Of a stretch of 64,000 nt of DNA, positions 36,270-44,847 are shown piece after piece. Both the position numbers and the translations under genes were made by a program. The stretch lies in assembly GCF_023062595.1 (NCBI RefSeq), contig NZ_JALLAN010000015.1, forward strand, positions 62,001-126,000. Direction: 5' to 3'. Each line of letters opens with the position of its first letter. The stretch's first letter is position 1. The notes below the pieces were generated by a model, which was given only the letters and a program-made list of their open reading frames with translations, did not search any database and was not told the origin of the DNA. This stretch comes from Arthrobacter rhizosphaerae (lineage in GTDB: Bacteria; Actinomycetota; Actinomycetes; Actinomycetales; Micrococcaceae).

Positions 36270-36536
36270 ATGACTGACATCCCCAAGCTCATCGACTCCC
36301 TTGCGCCGGAGGAACTGGCGGCACTTCAGGACCGCGGTCCGGACCAATGGCTGGACGCTGCCATGATCGATGCCTTGGACAAAGCGGCCGGCGGTCCGGG
36401 CGAGGGACGCGGTTACTACGTTGTCCGCGGGAGTCTGGAGCCGACGGAGCGCCGGCATTATGTCCTCCGCCACGACGTCGTCGCTGCTGTTTTCGCCCCG
36501 CGCACAGCCGAGGGGATTCCTACGGGATCACGGTGA
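36270..36536 (+). CDS. Small hypothetical protein, 88 residues
   Basis: I do not recognise it. The protein is acidic in its first half (LIDSLAPEELAALQDRGPDQWLDAAMIDAL) and more basic near the end (YYVVRGSLEPTERRHYVLR). It appears folded, with no membrane segment. AAAGG lies about 12 nt before the ATG. The frame is open upstream to 36108, but the chosen start is the only ATG with a plausible site. Its last 9 nt overlap the end of the convergent phosphatase gene. Confidence 0.55.
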   Translation: MTDIPKLIDSLAPEELAALQDRGPDQWLDAAMIDALDKAAGGPGEGRGYYVVRGSLEPTERRHYVLRHDVVAAVFAPRTAEGIPTGSR

Positions 36537-37946
36537 GCTATTGTCCCAGGGGCCGGTGATGGCAAGAGTGAATCCGGGTGACTGGATGTTCACGAACAGG
36601 GTCTTGCCGTCGGCGCTGAACGCCGGGCCGCAGAACTCGCTGTCGTTGTACTCGTTACGGGCCAGCGGGTAGGGGTTACCGTCCTCCGTGACGCCGACGA
36701 GGTGGGAGACTCCGTCGCCGTCTTCAGCCAGGATCAGGCCTCCATACGTGGAGACGGTGATGTTGTCCGGGCCGTCGAAGTTGCCGTTGTCCGCATCCAC
36801 ATCAGGGTTGACGCCGAAGATGGTCTTTAGGGTGATGGTCTCGGTGTCGGGGTCGTAGAACCAGACCTGACCGTCGTGCTCGTTAACGCTGCCGTCTACG
36901 ACGCGGGCGAAGCTGGAGACGAAGAATACGCCGCCATCGCCCCACCACTGGCCCTCGAGCTTGCGGGCGCGGGTGATCTGGTCGTTCGTGAACTGCTTGC
37001 GCACCGAAACGGTCTTGGCGCTGCGGTCGGGGACATTAACCCACTCCACCTTGTAGCGCGTGTTGACCGCCGTTGCTTCAGACAGGTCGTGGACGCGGGA
37101 TCCGTCCTCGCGGGAGCAGCTCATTGCCTGCAGTTTTCCGGCCGTGTCGCCGCCGGTGGAGAGGGCGAGTTCGCGCAGGGCGTCCTTGCCGGAGACAAAG
37201 CCCTTGGGCGGGACCCAGCGGAAGTACAGGCCGTTGGGCTTGCTGGCATCTTCGGTCAGGTAGATAGCGCTCCTTTTAGGATCTACGGCGACTGCCTCAT
37301 GGGAGTAGCGGCCCATGAACTTCAGCGGCACCGGGCTCTTGCCGATGTTGGCCTCCCGGCTCGTCGGGTCCACCTCGAAGACGTACCCGTGGTCCTTGGT
37401 GTTACCGCTCTGTCCCGCCCGTTCTTCGGTTTCCTCGCAAGTGAGCCAGGTTCCCCAAGGGGTGACACCGCCGGCGCAGTTGTCTTGCGTTCCGGCCAGG
37501 GAGGTGTACTGCTGCACCCGGTTGCCGGCCTTGTCTACCACGATTGTCGAGGTGCCGCCGATGGCCCCGGGGTCATAGGTAATTCCCTCGACGACGGGGA
37601 CCTTGAAGGGCTCCTCACCGCCGTTCTCATGGTTGGTGACGAGGACGGATCCGCCGTCGGCGCCGGCGAAGACGCCCATGCCGTCCGGGTCGCTGGGGTG
37701 GACGCCGTCAAGTGTGGGGGTCTGGCCGGAGCGGGCGATCAGATTGTAGGAAAATCCTGGGGGCAGGGCCAAAATGCCGCGCGGATCCGGAACGAGTTCG
37801 CCGTATCCGGTGGCAGAGCGTACCGCTGCCGCGGCAGGGCGGACGAAAGCGTCGAGGCTGCCGGCGCCTGCGAAGACAAAGCCGAGGCCTGTGGCCGCAG
37901 TAGCGCCGAGGAAGCCTCGGCGTGAGAAGGGCGAAGTCGTGGTCAT
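36528..37946 (-). CDS. PhoX-like secreted alkaline phosphatase (Tat-exported)
   Basis: A 472-residue protein of the PhoX/DUF839 family. The N-terminus carries a twin-arginine signal (SRRGFLG) with an Ala-rich hydrophobic core. The body has PhoX-type segments such as SDPDGMGVFAGADGGSVLVTNHE, GGVTPWGTWLTCEET and GRYSHEAVAVDP. Known PhoX enzymes are Ca/Fe-dependent phosphatases induced by phosphate starvation. I chose the ATG ending at 37946, with AGGAGG about 7 nt upstream, over an upstream in-frame start. The repeat array at 38010-38090 lies about 65-145 nt upstream of this ATG and suggests Pho control. Confidence 0.85.
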   Translation of the reverse strand: MTTTSPFSRRGFLGATAATGLGFVFAGAGSLDAFVRPAAAAVRSATGYGELVPDPRGILALPPGFSYNLIARSGQTPTLDGVHPSDPDGMGVFAGADGGSVLVTNHENGGEEPFKVPVVEGITYDPGAIGGTSTIVVDKAGNRVQQYTSLAGTQDNCAGGVTPWGTWLTCEETEERAGQSGNTKDHGYVFEVDPTSREANIGKSPVPLKFMGRYSHEAVAVDPKRSAIYLTEDASKPNGLYFRWVPPKGFVSGKDALRELALSTGGDTAGKLQAMSCSREDGSRVHDLSEATAVNTRYKVEWVNVPDRSAKTVSVRKQFTNDQITRARKLEGQWWGDGGVFFVSSFARVVDGSVNEHDGQVWFYDPDTETITLKTIFGVNPDVDADNGNFDGPDNITVSTYGGLILAEDGDGVSHLVGVTEDGNPYPLARNEYNDSEFCGPAFSADGKTLFVNIQSPGFTLAITGPWDNSSP

Positions 37947-38009
37947 GGATAGCCTCCTGGGCTGAAGGTCGCGAACGGAACGGGCCGCAGAAAGTCTTGT
38001 GAGCTTCAG

Positions 38010-38090
38010 TGACCAACGCCGGTCCACCGGGTGACCAATGTTGGTCCAACGGGTGACCAGCACCGGTCGACGGGTGACCAGCGCCGGGGG
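38010..38090 (-). promoter_or_regulatory. Phased repeat array resembling PHO boxes upstream of the phosphatase gene
   Basis: TGACCA recurs at 38010, 38032, 38054 and 38075, spaced 22, 22 and 21 bp; between copies, GGTC recurs at 38021, 38043 and 38065. Read on the - strand, the direction of the phosphatase gene, the units are GGTCACCCG (three times) and GGTCACTGA. They resemble the 11-nt PhoP direct-repeat units described for Streptomyces (G[G/T]TCAYYYR...). Two-helical-turn spacing places every copy on one face of the DNA. No phoP gene is in the window. Confidence 0.6.
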
Positions 38091-38101
38091 ATCGTAGAGA
38101 A

Positions 38102-40906
38102 CTACTCGTCCAGCCGCAGTGCGCTCAGCGTTACGGGCCCCTCCAGGACAATCCGTACCGCCTCGAAATCACCCCCGCGGCCGGCCACCTCCAGGCGCAG
38201 TTCACCGTTGAACCCGGGCTGTATTGCTGCGTCGGCACAGTCCCGCCAGGTCCCGCCCCGGCCCGGAAGCTGGACCGCAATCCTGCAGGCGCCTGTGGTT
38301 GAGAGCCGGAGCGACGCCCGCCCAGGTGCGCTGCCCTGCCAGCCGCGGTAGACCGCCGTCGCCCTCTCCTCCGGGGACGCAGGAGCGACGGCGGTGCCTG
38401 CCATCGGGCTCTCCGGCACCAGTGCAAGGTTGGAGTAGTCATCGAACAGTTCCGCGCGGATCCAGGCGCCGCGGGCGCGCGGGCCGCTGCCTTCGCCGGC
38501 GACCGTCAATTCAACGCCCACGGGAAGGTCGTTTGCCGAGGGTCCTGCCATCAAGTCGTACATGCCGGGTTCCACCAGCATCCGGCCAGCGGTGACGCTG
38601 TAAGTGGCCAGGCGGTCCATGGGTACAGGTATCCGGACGGTTCTGTGCTCGCCAGGTTCGAGCTGAACCCGCCGGTGCGCCACGAGCAGGCGCCGCGGGA
38701 AGTCGAAGCGGTGGCCGGAGGAGGCAGCATAGACCTGCACCAGTTCGTGGGCAGGGCGGCTCCCGGTGTTGCGCAGCGTAACATCCAGACCGTCGCCGGC
38801 CCGAACAGCAGACTCGTAGCCGACGGTGCTGTAGCCCAGCCCGTGCCCCAGTGGGAACAGCGGCTCTGCGTCGCTGTAGAGGTACGTGGCGCGGGAGGCG
38901 ATGAGGTCGTAGTCCAGGATGTCGGGAAGGTCCTCGTCGCGGGCCCACCATGTCTGGGGGAGTCGTCCGCTCGGCTCGGCGTCTCCGCTGAGGACATCAG
39001 CCAGCCCGTTGCCCAGCTCCTGGCCGGCATGCGAGGTCCAAACAATGGCAGGCGTGTCTGCCAGTGCGCCCAGCGAGTATGGGTAGGAGGAGACGATCAC
39101 CACCACCGTCCGGGGATTGGCCTCACGCACCAGCCGGATAAGCTCCTGCTCCTCCTGCGGAAGTGCCAGCGTGGTCCGGTCGATCGTCTCCCTGCCTCCC
39201 AGATGGGGATCGTTTCCCACAACCACGACGGCGACATCCGCGGCGGCGGCTGCCTCGCGGGCGGCCTGCTGGCCGGAGCGGACAGTCCGCAGTCGGAAGC
39301 GGTCTGCGGTTTCCTCTGTCCCGGCAGACAGGGCGGCGCTTCCGGTGTGCGCCTCAATCCGTACCCACTTCCCTGTGCCGATGTGCTGGATGGCGACGGA
39401 TCCGTCCACACCGGGATGGAGGCGGAACGTCTCCTGGACCACCCAGCCGCCCACCCGGTCAGCCGATGCGGTCAGGTAGTAGCCGGTGGCCGCCACGAAC
39501 TTGTCAGTAGCGGGGAACTGCAGTGTGCATTCACCGCCGCCCCAGTCCTTGAGCAGGAATGTTTCCGCCGGCCCGGGGGCGGCGGCACAGGCAGTAAGTG
39601 TGGTCTCGGGGCCGCCGGCGCCGAGGTACGTGCCTGTACGGACACAGCGCAGCGACACCGAGTCCTGGCCCGGCTCCGCCACCACGTTGCCGTAGCGCTT
39701 GGAGAGGCCATCGAGAATACTGACCTCGTCCTGCAGGGTGCCGCTGTACCAGTCGCTCAGGACTGTAGAGCCGAGGGCGCCGATCACCGCGATCTTCCCT
39801 GGCTCTGCTCCCAGCGGAAGAAGAGGAGCGGCCGCTCCCTCCGTGCCAGGACCCGCTTGGTTCCGCAGCAGCACCACAGACTTCCGCGCTGCTTCCCGGG
39901 CCAGTTCCACGTGCCCGCGGTCTCCCACCATTTCGGAGCCGACAGAGCCATACGGGCCGCCGTCCGGCTCGAATTCACCGGTCCGCTCCCGCAAGGTGAG
40001 CAGCCGGAGCACCGAACGGTCGATGAGCGCTTCATTGATCAGCCCGCGTTCCAGGGCGTCATGGAGATGCCTGAGGGACGGCTCCGGGTTGTCGCTGTCC
40101 TCGGTAAAGCTGTCCACTCCGGCGTGGAGGGCAGCCGCGTAGGCCGACGGTCCGTCGTCGAAGTACTTCTCGGCGTTGTACAGCGAAGAAGGCGCGCCGG
40201 CGTCAGTGACTATGGTGATCTCTTCCCCGTTGCGCCATCGCCGCAGCTCGCCCGCCACCAGGTCCGAAACGTGGGCGGGGCGTCCATTAACCAGGTTGTA
40301 GGAAAGCATCGCCGCGCCCGCCACACCGTCTTCGATGGGACCGCGAAAGGCTGGCAGTTCGTACTCATGAAGCACGCGCTGCCGCAACTGGCTGCTTGTG
40401 ACGTTGCGGTCAGTCTCGTTGTTGTACGCCAGAAAGTGTTTCAGTGTGGGCACGGTCAGCCAATAACGTTCATGGCTGCCCTTCAATCCCGCGCAGTACG
40501 CGGAGGCAAGGAAGGCCGTCAGATGCGGGTCCTCGGAGAACCCTTCCTCGTTGCGCCCCCAGAGCGGGTGGCGAAGGGGGTTTACCACGGGCGCCCAAAC
40601 GTTGGCGCTCACGCCTGGATCCTCCGCTTTCTTGCCCCTGACTTCCATGCCGACGGCGGTGCCTACCCGTTGGATCAGATCAGGGTCCCAGCTGGCAGCC
40701 AGGCCCACGGGCTGGGGGAAAACGGTGGCCGGTCCGAGCCCGGCGACGCCGTGCGCGGCCTCCGAGCCGGTGTGGAACCGGGCCAGGCCGAGGGGTTCGA
40801 TGGCGGGGGCATGCTGATGGAGCAATGCGATCTTCTGCTCCAGTGTGAGGCGGGCGAGCATGGCCTCCGGAGTGGTTGTGGTTGTGGCGTCAGTTGTAAG
40901 CATCAT
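38102..40906 (-). CDS. GH3 glycosidase with fascin-like insert
   Basis: A 934-residue GH3 enzyme without signal peptide. The barrel domain carries the KH pair (K156-H157) and nucleophile D235 in TIVTDAGAP. The second domain is interrupted at roughly 415-545 by a beta-rich segment resembling a fascin/beta-trefoil fold (RTGTYLGAGG, DKFVAATGYYLTASAD, IGTGKWVRIEA). A fibronectin-III-like domain and a C-terminal carbohydrate-binding-like beta domain (~795-934) follow. Divergent from the importer gene at 41177, it shares a promoter region with LacI-type operators. In this locus it may act as a beta-glucosidase or beta-xylosidase on imported oligosaccharides; the exact activity is inference. Confidence 0.85.
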   Translation of the reverse strand: MMLTTDATTTTTPEAMLARLTLEQKIALLHQHAPAIEPLGLARFHTGSEAAHGVAGLGPATVFPQPVGLAASWDPDLIQRVGTAVGMEVRGKKAEDPGVSANVWAPVVNPLRHPLWGRNEEGFSEDPHLTAFLASAYCAGLKGSHERYWLTVPTLKHFLAYNNETDRNVTSSQLRQRVLHEYELPAFRGPIEDGVAGAAMLSYNLVNGRPAHVSDLVAGELRRWRNGEEITIVTDAGAPSSLYNAEKYFDDGPSAYAAALHAGVDSFTEDSDNPEPSLRHLHDALERGLINEALIDRSVLRLLTLRERTGEFEPDGGPYGSVGSEMVGDRGHVELAREAARKSVVLLRNQAGPGTEGAAAPLLPLGAEPGKIAVIGALGSTVLSDWYSGTLQDEVSILDGLSKRYGNVVAEPGQDSVSLRCVRTGTYLGAGGPETTLTACAAAPGPAETFLLKDWGGGECTLQFPATDKFVAATGYYLTASADRVGGWVVQETFRLHPGVDGSVAIQHIGTGKWVRIEAHTGSAALSAGTEETADRFRLRTVRSGQQAAREAAAAADVAVVVVGNDPHLGGRETIDRTTLALPQEEQELIRLVREANPRTVVVIVSSYPYSLGALADTPAIVWTSHAGQELGNGLADVLSGDAEPSGRLPQTWWARDEDLPDILDYDLIASRATYLYSDAEPLFPLGHGLGYSTVGYESAVRAGDGLDVTLRNTGSRPAHELVQVYAASSGHRFDFPRRLLVAHRRVQLEPGEHRTVRIPVPMDRLATYSVTAGRMLVEPGMYDLMAGPSANDLPVGVELTVAGEGSGPRARGAWIRAELFDDYSNLALVPESPMAGTAVAPASPEERATAVYRGWQGSAPGRASLRLSTTGACRIAVQLPGRGGTWRDCADAAIQPGFNGELRLEVAGRGGDFEAVRIVLEGPVTLSALRLDE

Positions 40907-40932
40907 TGAGCCGTCCTTGGAGCAATCTGTTT

Positions 40933-40946
40933 AAACGCTTGCGTAG
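40933..40946. promoter_or_regulatory. LacI-type operator-like site upstream of the GH3 gene
   Basis: AAACGCTTGCGT contains the near-symmetric ACGC-TT-GCGT, a common LacI/GalR-family half-site arrangement, 27 nt upstream of the GH3 ATG. A repressor here would block GH3 expression. The divergent gene has its own site at 41041. Confidence 0.4.
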
Positions 40947-41004
40947 ATGAGTGACTGGCAAACATTGTCACATTTCGGCCTGTGAGCTGCAACACAAGAA
41001 AGTC

Positions 41005-41056
41005 TTGCGGTCTGATTTCTCATCCTCTAAGCTGTTGGCAATCGAAACGCTTCGAT
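41005..41056 (+). promoter_or_regulatory. Promoter and LacI-type operator of the oligosaccharide importer
   Basis: A plausible -35 (TTGCGG, 41005-41010) and -10 (TAAGCT, 41028-41033) are 17 nt apart. ATCGAA-ACGC-TTCGAT (41041-41056), a perfect 6+4+6 inverted repeat, lies where transcription would start. A variant of the same motif lies at 45985-46000 in front of the GH42 gene. The LacI-type protein at 44848-45849 is the likely binder of both. Confidence 0.55.
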
Positions 41057-41176
41057 AGTTTCTCTGACCCAAGTTTTACAAATCCCAGGCCAAGTTGCCC
41101 CTCGCACAGCTGCGCAGGGCAACTGCTGGCCCGGCAATCAGGCCTGGTCAGGCCTGTCCACACAAAGGAGTGCAAA

Positions 41177-42853
41177 ATGCTTGGAAACAATGCCTCACCT
41201 GAACGCAGCGCGTCCCTGAAGGAGCTCGGCCGGACGGGAGTAGGGCGCCGGTCCTTCCTTAGCCTCGTGGGGGGAGCCGTGGCCTTTGCTGCCCTTCCTG
41301 CGCTCACCTCATGCAGCAGCGGGGGCGGGGCTCCGCAGGCCACCACATCCGCGGGGATGGCCGATGCCACGTCCAAGCTCGTGCCAAGCTACATCCCGCT
41401 GGACACCGTCAAACCGGACATCGCGAGTGTGAACGGTACTGCGCCCGGCTTCACCAGCATCCCCTCAACCTTGGTCAAATCAGTGCAGGGTGTTCCGGGT
41501 AAAGGCGGAAGCTACACAGTCATGACCCCGGCCTGGTGGGCAATCCCGCAGGCGGATAACAGCTACTACCAGGCCGTCAACGAACGGCTGGGGGCAAAGC
41601 TGAACTTCCAGGTCAGTGACGGAAACACCTACGGAGACAAGATCCAGACAGTATTGGCCTCACCCAAGGACGTGCCGGACTGGATAGTCATCCCGTCCTG
41701 GAACATCCCGCCGCGGTTCGGCCAGGCAGTCAAGGGCCTCTTCACTGACCTTTCCCCGTACCTTGCCGGTGACAAGATCAAAAAATACCCCAACCTCGCA
41801 AATATCCCCACCGCTGCCTGGAAGTACAGCTGCTTCGAGGGCGGCCTGTACGGGCTGCCGTTCCCGAACGAGCAGGTCGGGAACGCCTTCTTTTACCGTA
41901 AGGACCTGTTCGATGAAATGGGCCTGGAACAGCCAAAGTCCGCCGATGAATACATCGCAGTGGCTAAGGAAATCACTGATCCGGCCAAGAACCGCTGGGG
42001 TTCTGAAGATGTGTGGACGGGCGCGCAGCTGATGCATGGCGTGGACAACTGGAAACTGGTGGACGGCAAGCTCCAGAGCAGGTTTGAGTCCGACGAATAC
42101 CGGGCTGCCCTGGAATGGGGTGCAAAACTCTACGCCTCAGGCGCTGTCCACCCCGACGCCGTGGCCGGCAACACCCAGAAGATGGGGCAGCGCTTTGGGT
42201 CCGGCGCGTCGTTGATGACCAACGACGGGGTTGGCGGCTGGCATGGAGCCCTGGGCCTGAACCTGCCCAGCAACCCGAACTTCCAGATGCAGCCCATGGA
42301 CTTCTTTGCCCCCGACGGCGGCAAGCCCACATTGTTCCGCGGCTCACCCGCCGCCATCTTCAGCTTCATCAAGAAGACGGACGATCGAGCCAAGGTGGAG
42401 GAAATGCTGGCCCTGGCCGACTTTGCGGCCGCGCCCTTCGGCACGGAGGAGAACATGCTGATCGTCAACGGCGTTGAAGGCATCCACTACACCCGCGACG
42501 CACAAAACGTTCCGCAGGCCACGGCCAAGGGCAAGGCCGAAGTCACCAGCACGTACGCGTTCCTGGTGAACTCCGCTGTGGTGAACAACCAGGTCCAGTA
42601 CCCCGGCTACGTCAAGGCCAAGACGGACTGGGAAATCCGCCAGGCCCCGTACGTGGTTGACCCCCTCTTCTACGGCCTGCAGATCCAGGAGCCCAGCAAA
42701 TTCGGGTCCCTGGGGAAACCGTTCGACGACCTTTCCAAGGACATTCTCCGCGGGCGCAAGAGTATGTCGGACCTTGATGCTGCCGTCGCCACCTGGAAGA
42801 AGAACGGCGGAGACGAACTGCGTGAGTTCTACGCAGGATTCCTGAACGCCTAG
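41177..42853 (+). CDS. Extracellular solute-binding lipoprotein (family 1, LplA-like)
   Basis: A 558-residue lipoprotein. The signal peptide has twin arginines (GRRSFLSL) and a lipobox with C46 in ALTSC. The large sugar-binding fold follows, containing e.g. PAWWAIPQADNSYYQAVNERLG and GLYGLPFPNEQVGNAFFYRKDLFDEMG. Such long binding proteins (~550 residues) deliver complex oligosaccharides to LplB/LplC-type permeases, as here. I chose the ATG at 41177 with AAAGGAG 6 nt upstream; the frame opens earlier. No ATPase gene is present, so a shared MsiK-like ATPase elsewhere is expected. Confidence 0.9.
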   Translation: MLGNNASPERSASLKELGRTGVGRRSFLSLVGGAVAFAALPALTSCSSGGGAPQATTSAGMADATSKLVPSYIPLDTVKPDIASVNGTAPGFTSIPSTLVKSVQGVPGKGGSYTVMTPAWWAIPQADNSYYQAVNERLGAKLNFQVSDGNTYGDKIQTVLASPKDVPDWIVIPSWNIPPRFGQAVKGLFTDLSPYLAGDKIKKYPNLANIPTAAWKYSCFEGGLYGLPFPNEQVGNAFFYRKDLFDEMGLEQPKSADEYIAVAKEITDPAKNRWGSEDVWTGAQLMHGVDNWKLVDGKLQSRFESDEYRAALEWGAKLYASGAVHPDAVAGNTQKMGQRFGSGASLMTNDGVGGWHGALGLNLPSNPNFQMQPMDFFAPDGGKPTLFRGSPAAIFSFIKKTDDRAKVEEMLALADFAAAPFGTEENMLIVNGVEGIHYTRDAQNVPQATAKGKAEVTSTYAFLVNSAVVNNQVQYPGYVKAKTDWEIRQAPYVVDPLFYGLQIQEPSKFGSLGKPFDDLSKDILRGRKSMSDLDAAVATWKKNGGDELREFYAGFLNA

Positions 42854-42863
42854 GACGCCCGCC

Positions 42864-43886
42864 ATGACTACCTCCGAATCCACGTTGACCGCTTCAGCGG
42901 TTCCAGCGCCGGACGGCTATCGCCAGGGCCGCCCGGACCGCGCCCGCCAAGAGAGCATCTCCATAATCCGCAAGAGAGCGGGCCTGCGGACAAGGCTGCG
43001 GCGGGACAGATCCCTGGTGCTGATGACCTTGCCAGCCATCGCGCTGCTCCTGGTCTTCGCCTATATCCCGATGCTCGGCAACATTGTGGCGTTCCAGGAC
43101 TACTCACCCTTTGTGGGCATCCCGGACAGCCCGTTTGTTGGGCTCGACAACTTCACGCGCGTCCTGGGGGACCAAGGCTTTTGGCACGCAGTGACGAACA
43201 CCCTGGTGATTACGGCCTTCCAGCTGGTCTTCTTCTTTCCCATCCCTATTGTGCTGGCACTGCTGCTCAATTCCTTGCTGTCTCCCGCACTGCGCTCCAC
43301 CATTCAGGCAATCGTCTACCTTCCGCACTTCTTTTCCTGGGTGCTGGTGGTGTCTGTCTTCCAGCAGGTGTTTGGCGGGGCAGGCCTCCTGAGTCAGAGC
43401 CTGCGGGCACAGGGCTGGCAGGCCGTGGACGTCATGACCAACCCGGACACTTTCCTGTTCCTGATTACTTCGCAGGCAATCTGGAAAGATGCGGGCTGGG
43501 GAATCATCGTCTTTCTGGCCGCGCTTAGCGCCATCGATCAGGAGCAGTACGAGGCAGCGGCCGTCGACGGAGCGAATCGTTGGCGCCGGATGTGGCACGT
43601 GACGCTGCCCGCGCTGCGCGGCGTCGTCATCCTGCTGCTTATCCTTCGCCTGGGTGACTCCTTGTCCGTGGGCTTCGAACAGCTGATCCTGCAACGCGAC
43701 GCCGTCGGCGCGCAAGCGTCCGAGGTCCTGGACACTTTTGTGTACTACACGGGCATTCGTAACGGCGACTGGGGCTATGCCGCGGCGGCGGGCCTGATCA
43801 AGGGCGTGGTATCGCTGGCGCTCATTCTGGGTGCAAACAAACTGGCCCACCTATTCGGAGAGAGCGGGGTGTACTCAAAGTCATGA
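42864..43886 (+). CDS. ABC sugar transporter permease (LplB type)
   Basis: A 340-residue inner-membrane permease with a hydrophilic N-terminal arm (~50 residues), then six hydrophobic segments. The EAA loop is AIDQEQYEAAAVDGANRWRRMW. FAYIPMLGNIVAFQDYSPF near the N-terminus is the usual LplB-family opening. It pairs with the next permease to form the channel. It starts 10 nt after the binding-protein stop and its own stop overlaps the next start (ATGA). Confidence 0.9.
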   Translation: MTTSESTLTASAVPAPDGYRQGRPDRARQESISIIRKRAGLRTRLRRDRSLVLMTLPAIALLLVFAYIPMLGNIVAFQDYSPFVGIPDSPFVGLDNFTRVLGDQGFWHAVTNTLVITAFQLVFFFPIPIVLALLLNSLLSPALRSTIQAIVYLPHFFSWVLVVSVFQQVFGGAGLLSQSLRAQGWQAVDVMTNPDTFLFLITSQAIWKDAGWGIIVFLAALSAIDQEQYEAAAVDGANRWRRMWHVTLPALRGVVILLLILRLGDSLSVGFEQLILQRDAVGAQASEVLDTFVYYTGIRNGDWGYAAAAGLIKGVVSLALILGANKLAHLFGESGVYSKS

Positions 43887-44821
43887 GCACATTAACCAAA
43901 CCGGCAGCAACAGGTTCAGCGGCAATGCGCCGTAAGAAGTCGTCCAGGCCAGCGTGGGAGGAGGAGCCAGGCGCGGCGGCGAAGATCAGTAAGGCGGCCG
44001 TGCTCACCCTGGTGGTCATTTCCGTGCTGGGGCCGTTGTACTCAATCGTCCTCACCAGTCTCTCCTCCCAAAGCACCATTACGTCGGCCGGCGGAATGGT
44101 GATTGTGCCGGGGGAGATCACCCTGGATGCCTACCGCCAGATCATCAGCGGGGGCGTGGTCACCCGGGCGGTGCTGGTCAGCGTTGGAGTCACCGCGGTG
44201 GGGACGCTGCTTAGCATGGTGGTCTCGGTGCTCTGCGCCTACGGCTTGTCACGGCCGGGCTCGTTTGCCCACACCCCGATCCTTTTCACCCTGCTGCTGA
44301 CCATGTTCTTCAGCGCCGGTATGATTCCGGCCTTCCTCTTGGTCTCCGGCCTGGGCCTGATCAACACCTATTGGGCTTTGATCCTGCCGAGTGCCATATC
44401 GGTGTTCAATATCATCATCCTGCGCGGTTTCTTCATGGGGATAGACCGCGGAATCCTGGACAGTGCACGGATCGACGGGGCGAGCGAATGGCGGATTCTG
44501 GGCCAGATCGTGCTCCCGATGTCCAAGGCGGTGACAGCTGTTATCGCCCTCTTCTACGGAGTGGGCTACTGGAATGCGTTCTTCAATGCGGTGCTGTATA
44601 TCAACGACAGCGCCATGAACCCGCTCCAGGTGGTGCTGCGCTCCTATGTCCTGCAGGGCGTGATGATCCCGGGCCAGATTGCGGTGGGGCAGGGGGCAGC
44701 ACCGTCGCTGGCCCTGCAGATGGCAGTGATCGTGGTGGCCGTGGTGCCCATTCTCATGGTCTACCCCCTGGTGCAAAAGCACTTCACCAAGGGAGTCATG
44801 ATCGGTGCGGTAAAGGGGTGA
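43883..44821 (+). CDS. ABC sugar transporter permease (LplC/YtcP type)
   Basis: A 312-residue permease with six hydrophobic segments. The EAA loop is DRGILDSARIDGASEWRILGQIVLP and the C-terminus ends KHFTKGVMIGAVKG, typical for LplC/YtcP proteins. It overlaps the LplB gene by 4 nt. It completes the importer, apart from the absent ATPase. The convergent LacI-type gene follows after 26 nt with no clear terminator. Confidence 0.9.
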   Translation: MSTLTKPAATGSAAMRRKKSSRPAWEEEPGAAAKISKAAVLTLVVISVLGPLYSIVLTSLSSQSTITSAGGMVIVPGEITLDAYRQIISGGVVTRAVLVSVGVTAVGTLLSMVVSVLCAYGLSRPGSFAHTPILFTLLLTMFFSAGMIPAFLLVSGLGLINTYWALILPSAISVFNIIILRGFFMGIDRGILDSARIDGASEWRILGQIVLPMSKAVTAVIALFYGVGYWNAFFNAVLYINDSAMNPLQVVLRSYVLQGVMIPGQIAVGQGAAPSLALQMAVIVVAVVPILMVYPLVQKHFTKGVMIGAVKG

Positions 44822-44847
44822 CCTTCAACAGCGCCGGACAGGCCGTC

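Noticed and set aside
35669..36292. 207-codon open frame on the - strand in the gap after the LysR gene
   Set aside because: The translation is low-complexity and Cys/Arg/Pro-rich with no family likeness or ribosome binding site, typical of a shadow frame in high-G+C DNA.
38645..40909. 754-codon open frame on the + strand opposite the second GH3 gene
   Set aside because: It is wholly antisense to a convincing GH3 gene with catalytic residues in place. The translation lacks any motif, and long antisense frames are common at this G+C.
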